The translations under genes were made by a program, and so were the position numbers. Shown here piece by piece: positions 60,478-64,000 of a stretch of 64,000 bases of DNA (its first letter is position 1; the number at the start of each line of letters is the position of its first letter). Under the pieces are notes generated by a model. It made no database searches. It saw nothing but the letters and a program-made list of their open reading frames with translations, and was not told the origin of the DNA. Source of the DNA: Blastobasis lacticolella (Eukaryota > Arthropoda > Insecta > Lepidoptera > Blastobasidae); contig LR990053.1 in assembly GCA_905147135.1 (NCBI GenBank), forward strand, positions 6,584,501-6,648,500. Reading direction: 5' to 3'.

Positions 60478-62499
60478 TCTCCCCAGATTATTGGCACCTG
60501 GATTGTGGGACAAAGTTTGCGAGAGGAAACCTCCGTCTATGGTCCCCTAATGCCTTTTACGAGTACCTGTGGTACATAACTACAGTGTCTGTCTATGTGT
60601 AGGTCTATTTTGTGTAGAAGTTAGAAGTTTCGGTATTGTTATAAAGGCATTATTGAAGTTTTTAGGGTTAAGTATCTAAAGGGTATAATTATAACCGCCA
60701 TAGTATGTATTTCTGTTACAGGTCTGTAGCATTTTGAAACTCCAACTCATAGGCACTTTAAATATATACAGATCACTACTACGGTGTATATCACGACAAA
60801 TAATGAAATGTCAAAGTCCAAATATTATGGGTAGTTTCCACTAAGGTTCAATTCAAACAATAATGGTACGGCAGCGATCAACAGTTTCTCTATCACGCTA
60901 TTTTGAGCTTTATATCCATTACAATGTTGTTAGATTGTTTTCAATCACATGTGGTAGGTGCTACATACTATTCATTTCCTAATGGCGATAATAGTCTTGG
61001 AATGGTATATACCTTCGCTGTTACATCCGGTGTAAATATTTGAAATCTAATAGAAGATTTAAATCGAAAACATTTTCAGAAAACATGTGTAGGTACAAAA
61101 GGTAGTGGCGTAGTACAAGAAGTAATTGAGTTATGTAAATCCCGAGAGTACTTAATTCCCATTAAGAAATCTACGATTATTTTTTCATTTGTATGTTTTT
61201 AACTATTCCATATTTAAATAGTAGAGAAACGTATGTTAATTGGGGTAATTAAGATTTACTCTTTACGAAATGCCAACTGCAATATTGTTGTTATTAACTC
61301 TATCGATAACATTAATATTTTCATTCTTAATGTTATTAAGTGCTTACAAAAATACTAGGTTATGTCAGGTTGTATTTTTCTTTTTCAATTTCATATGCTT
61401 TTTGGTAATCAGTTAAATGCTATCCTTATAATAGTTATACGCATATGGCTATACCTATGCCTTCTTAGAACATGTCTACACGTGAAGCCTACTTTAACTC
61501 AGTTATTAAAATAGGTAGTATTGCGGGAAATATAGCCTAGGCCGGAACAGGAAACATCTGCGTGCAACATCTCGGGGCCGAGTTCCGTCATCAAGACATT
61601 ACATACACCTATACTATAGGTGACTAGACTGTACCGAGTGTCTAATGCCTTAAGGAATGTGGGAGAAGCGACAGAGAATTTTCAGAACCAGGAAGAAAAA
61701 TAATGTAGTTTCAGCCTATCCCTACTGAAAAAACGCGTGATGTTACGTACGTATGTATGTTATATACGTAGTTGCTATTTAATAATATTGTCTTACTTTA
61801 ACCACAAAATAGACAACGGGCCTCGCCCAACTTTGTGCTTTATTGGTGGGTAACACAAAAATAGTCGGTTTTTGTTTTTTCTCTTTTCGGAGAATTGATA
61901 AAAACAACAATAGAGAGTACTAAATGACGAAGGACCTACTCAACCTCTGTCTGTTTACACCGAACGAATTCAAGCTCTATTGATGTAAATACTAATCAAT
62001 AATTAAATATTGGAACATGGCTAATATGACCAATATTAATTTCACCAGTATCTATATAAAAATATATTCATGGGCGTAAAATCTTTTTCTAAGAAAAGTA
62101 TCTGCAAAATACAATACACCATGAAATAAAATAACAACGTCACTAGGAACGTGGAATGCCAACGCCGAAATCGTCCGAATACCAGCTATAAAATTCTTAT
62201 TAAAACGTGGTATAATAAAAATGGAAAAGTACAACGTGAGCGCTGGAAAGTATAATCAAGAGCGCCCGCGCGATATTCCAAGCACAAGCGTGAAGGTTCG
62301 CATTTCCACGTCATGACCGTTCCATTCAGTGCCACCGTTTTTTACACCTACCCGCATTTCAGAAAATCAACCAGCCGTATATTTGGGCACCAAATAATTT
62401 CAAAGTCAAGCGACCCGCTTCGCCCGGGTGTTTTCGGGGATTCTCTTTTATGACATGCAGGTACTTATTGTACTTGTAAACCTTGCGGAAGAAATTCTT

Positions 62500-62590
62500 T
62501 AACGATTAGTGAAAACCGTATCAAACTCCGTTGCGTGGTTTAGGAGTTAGCAGATATACCTGTAGACAGATAAACGCAGAAACCGACTTT
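62500..62590 (+). repeat. Dispersed repeat family A fragment
   Basis: GTGAAAACCGTATCAAACTC, CCGTTGCGTGGTTTAG and GACAGATAAACGCAGAAACCG match the central part of family A. Confidence 0.55.
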
Positions 62591-64000
62591 CTAAGTGCGC
62601 TTAGGATCATATTCGAGTGTATATCATTTTGAACCAGTTTTTCGCATCTATTTTTTTCGAAACTCAACAATTTTTACCAAATTATTTCAAAGATTAACTG
62701 AGCCAACTAAATTTGAGATTACGAGTTATAATCGCAGATATTTTCATGTTTAACAAAAGCTTTTCAATTTCTGTCGACAGTTACGTTAACTGGTACAAAA
62801 TTGTGGGTGTGGCTTCTACCTCCCTCTGTGCCAAGTCATGCCACTTTCATTCATTGGCGCATTGGCATCGGTTTTAGCACCCACGTTTTCGTTTTAAGCC
62901 GCTTTGAGTAATGGAATGTGAATAAAGCTCTAAAATTATTCATGAATATGCATGTCAATCAATGAGATTATCCGTTAGTCTCTAGAAATCATTGAAGTTT
63001 AATAGAAATAGGAATTTAAATAAAAAGAAATATTTTCGCAGTTTTCTATTTATGGTTTGAGTTCCCATGGCATCCAGTCAGTCAGACCCCGAAAAAATGT
63101 TCAACATATATTTTTTGCTGAGCTCATAAGTGACACATTTACCGTCGTCAGAGGTACAATTTTTCAAAAATCACTCGACAGGAAAACAGTTTCGCGAGAG
63201 GTTCTTAACCCCGCAAACCTTTGTCAAATCGCATCCTACGTTTTGCGACCCACCGTCCCTTCTATTTGCTGACGTTTTGCTGATGTTTTTCGCACCTGCC
63301 CGCTTTTAGGATCAATCGCGTAACAGACGTTATGTTTATTGCGTCGCCTTTAAATATATAGTTTGTTACGATTTTGGAGATAGAAACAATGTTAATAATA
63401 GCGGCAACATGTCCCATTTCGTTTCAGAATGTTTCCTTACATATTTATAACAAATTTAATGCGTAATGTTTTTGTGAAAATTTCACAATTTAATATCAGA
63501 AGCTATTAATCTTATAAACCAGAACGTCCGCATTCACTGACGCTTTATAATAGGTAGTAAAAAAATACGAGACATACTGAAAAGTGTTTGAATTTACGAA
63601 AGAACCCATGCGTATCAAATCTTGTGAGCCTTTAAACACTTTAAAGCCTATAGAATTCCAGTAAACGAGAAACGACATGTAGACCTACATATAACGAGAG
63701 TGGAAGGAGAATGAATAAAACGACAAATTGCAAAAGAACCGAGTTTAGAAAGACTTGAAATGGGGTCAACAAGAATCATTGAATGTAAGAAACGCAAGGC
63801 AATAAGATAAATGTAGATTTTTTATACGGACGAGGGCAACGTTTCATGGGACTTAAAATTGGAGACACAATAAAATTCTTCTCCAAGAGTTTTCATTTTG
63901 TGACTTCCCTCGCTTTTGTGCTAACTGTACGTTGTTGTAATAGATTGGCTTTCATTTTTCGTTATCTCTCCCATCTGAAGATAAAATGTATTATAATTTT

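Larger units (their letters stand above)
52327..64000. other. Upstream region of unc-13, no supported gene
   Basis: The 5' UTR and promoter, possibly more leader exons, should lie here. No clear TATA/initiator pair was found; CACAG at 52366-52370 could be a splice acceptor. The rest of the 11.7 kb is AT-rich, with the small repeats listed separately. Stretches 54.5-58.4, 58.6-60.4 and 60.5-62.5 kb show nothing recognised apart from the tail-like sequence at 55793. Confidence 0.55.

Overview
The window is intronic and genic DNA from an animal nuclear genome, most probably a moth (Lepidoptera, noctuid-like). The evidence is GT-AG introns, an unmistakable insect unc-13 gene spread over more than 40 kb, and many interspersed elements of lepidopteran type: tRNA-derived SINEs ending in GAT repeats, RTE/L1-like reverse transcriptase scraps, and TA- and 8-bp-flanked MITEs. 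There is no bacterial gene organisation and no CRISPR array.

Left end (1-5.8 kb): part of a Polinton/Maverick- or adintovirus-like element. Its protein-primed family B DNA polymerase runs leftward off the window edge without a single stop over 743 codons. Next to it, also leftward, is a small spliced gene ('gene A') with a nuclear localisation signal and a start codon split by a 1.2 kb intron. Facing away to the right is a second small spliced gene ('gene B') that shares a short core motif with gene A. Neither small gene belongs to a family I recognise. In the gap between gene A and the polymerase exon I found no AATAAA or ATTAAA. Two donor sites inside gene A are in the right phase to splice onto the polymerase exon.

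Main host gene (11.4-52.3 kb, minus strand): unc-13 (Munc13), the presynaptic vesicle-priming factor. A 4.5 kb N-terminal exon (1510 codons) is followed by small exons coding for the C1 domain, the C2B domain and the start of the MUN region. Two neighbouring 107-nt exons (39518-39624 and 39279-39385) encode alternative versions of the same C1-C2B linker and first C2B strand; they look mutually exclusive. The rest of the MUN region and the gene's 3' end lie outside the window or were not found to the left, so the Polinton-like element probably sits in, or just downstream of, a late unc-13 intron.

The 25 kb intron at 11.6-36.7 kb and the region to the right of 52.3 kb carry no gene I can support. 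They hold layered repeats: a SINE with an exact 18-bp target duplication, a SINE with two tRNA heads, a hAT-like MITE inserted in an older repeat, two TA-flanked MITEs, tandem duplications, and several exact hairpins.
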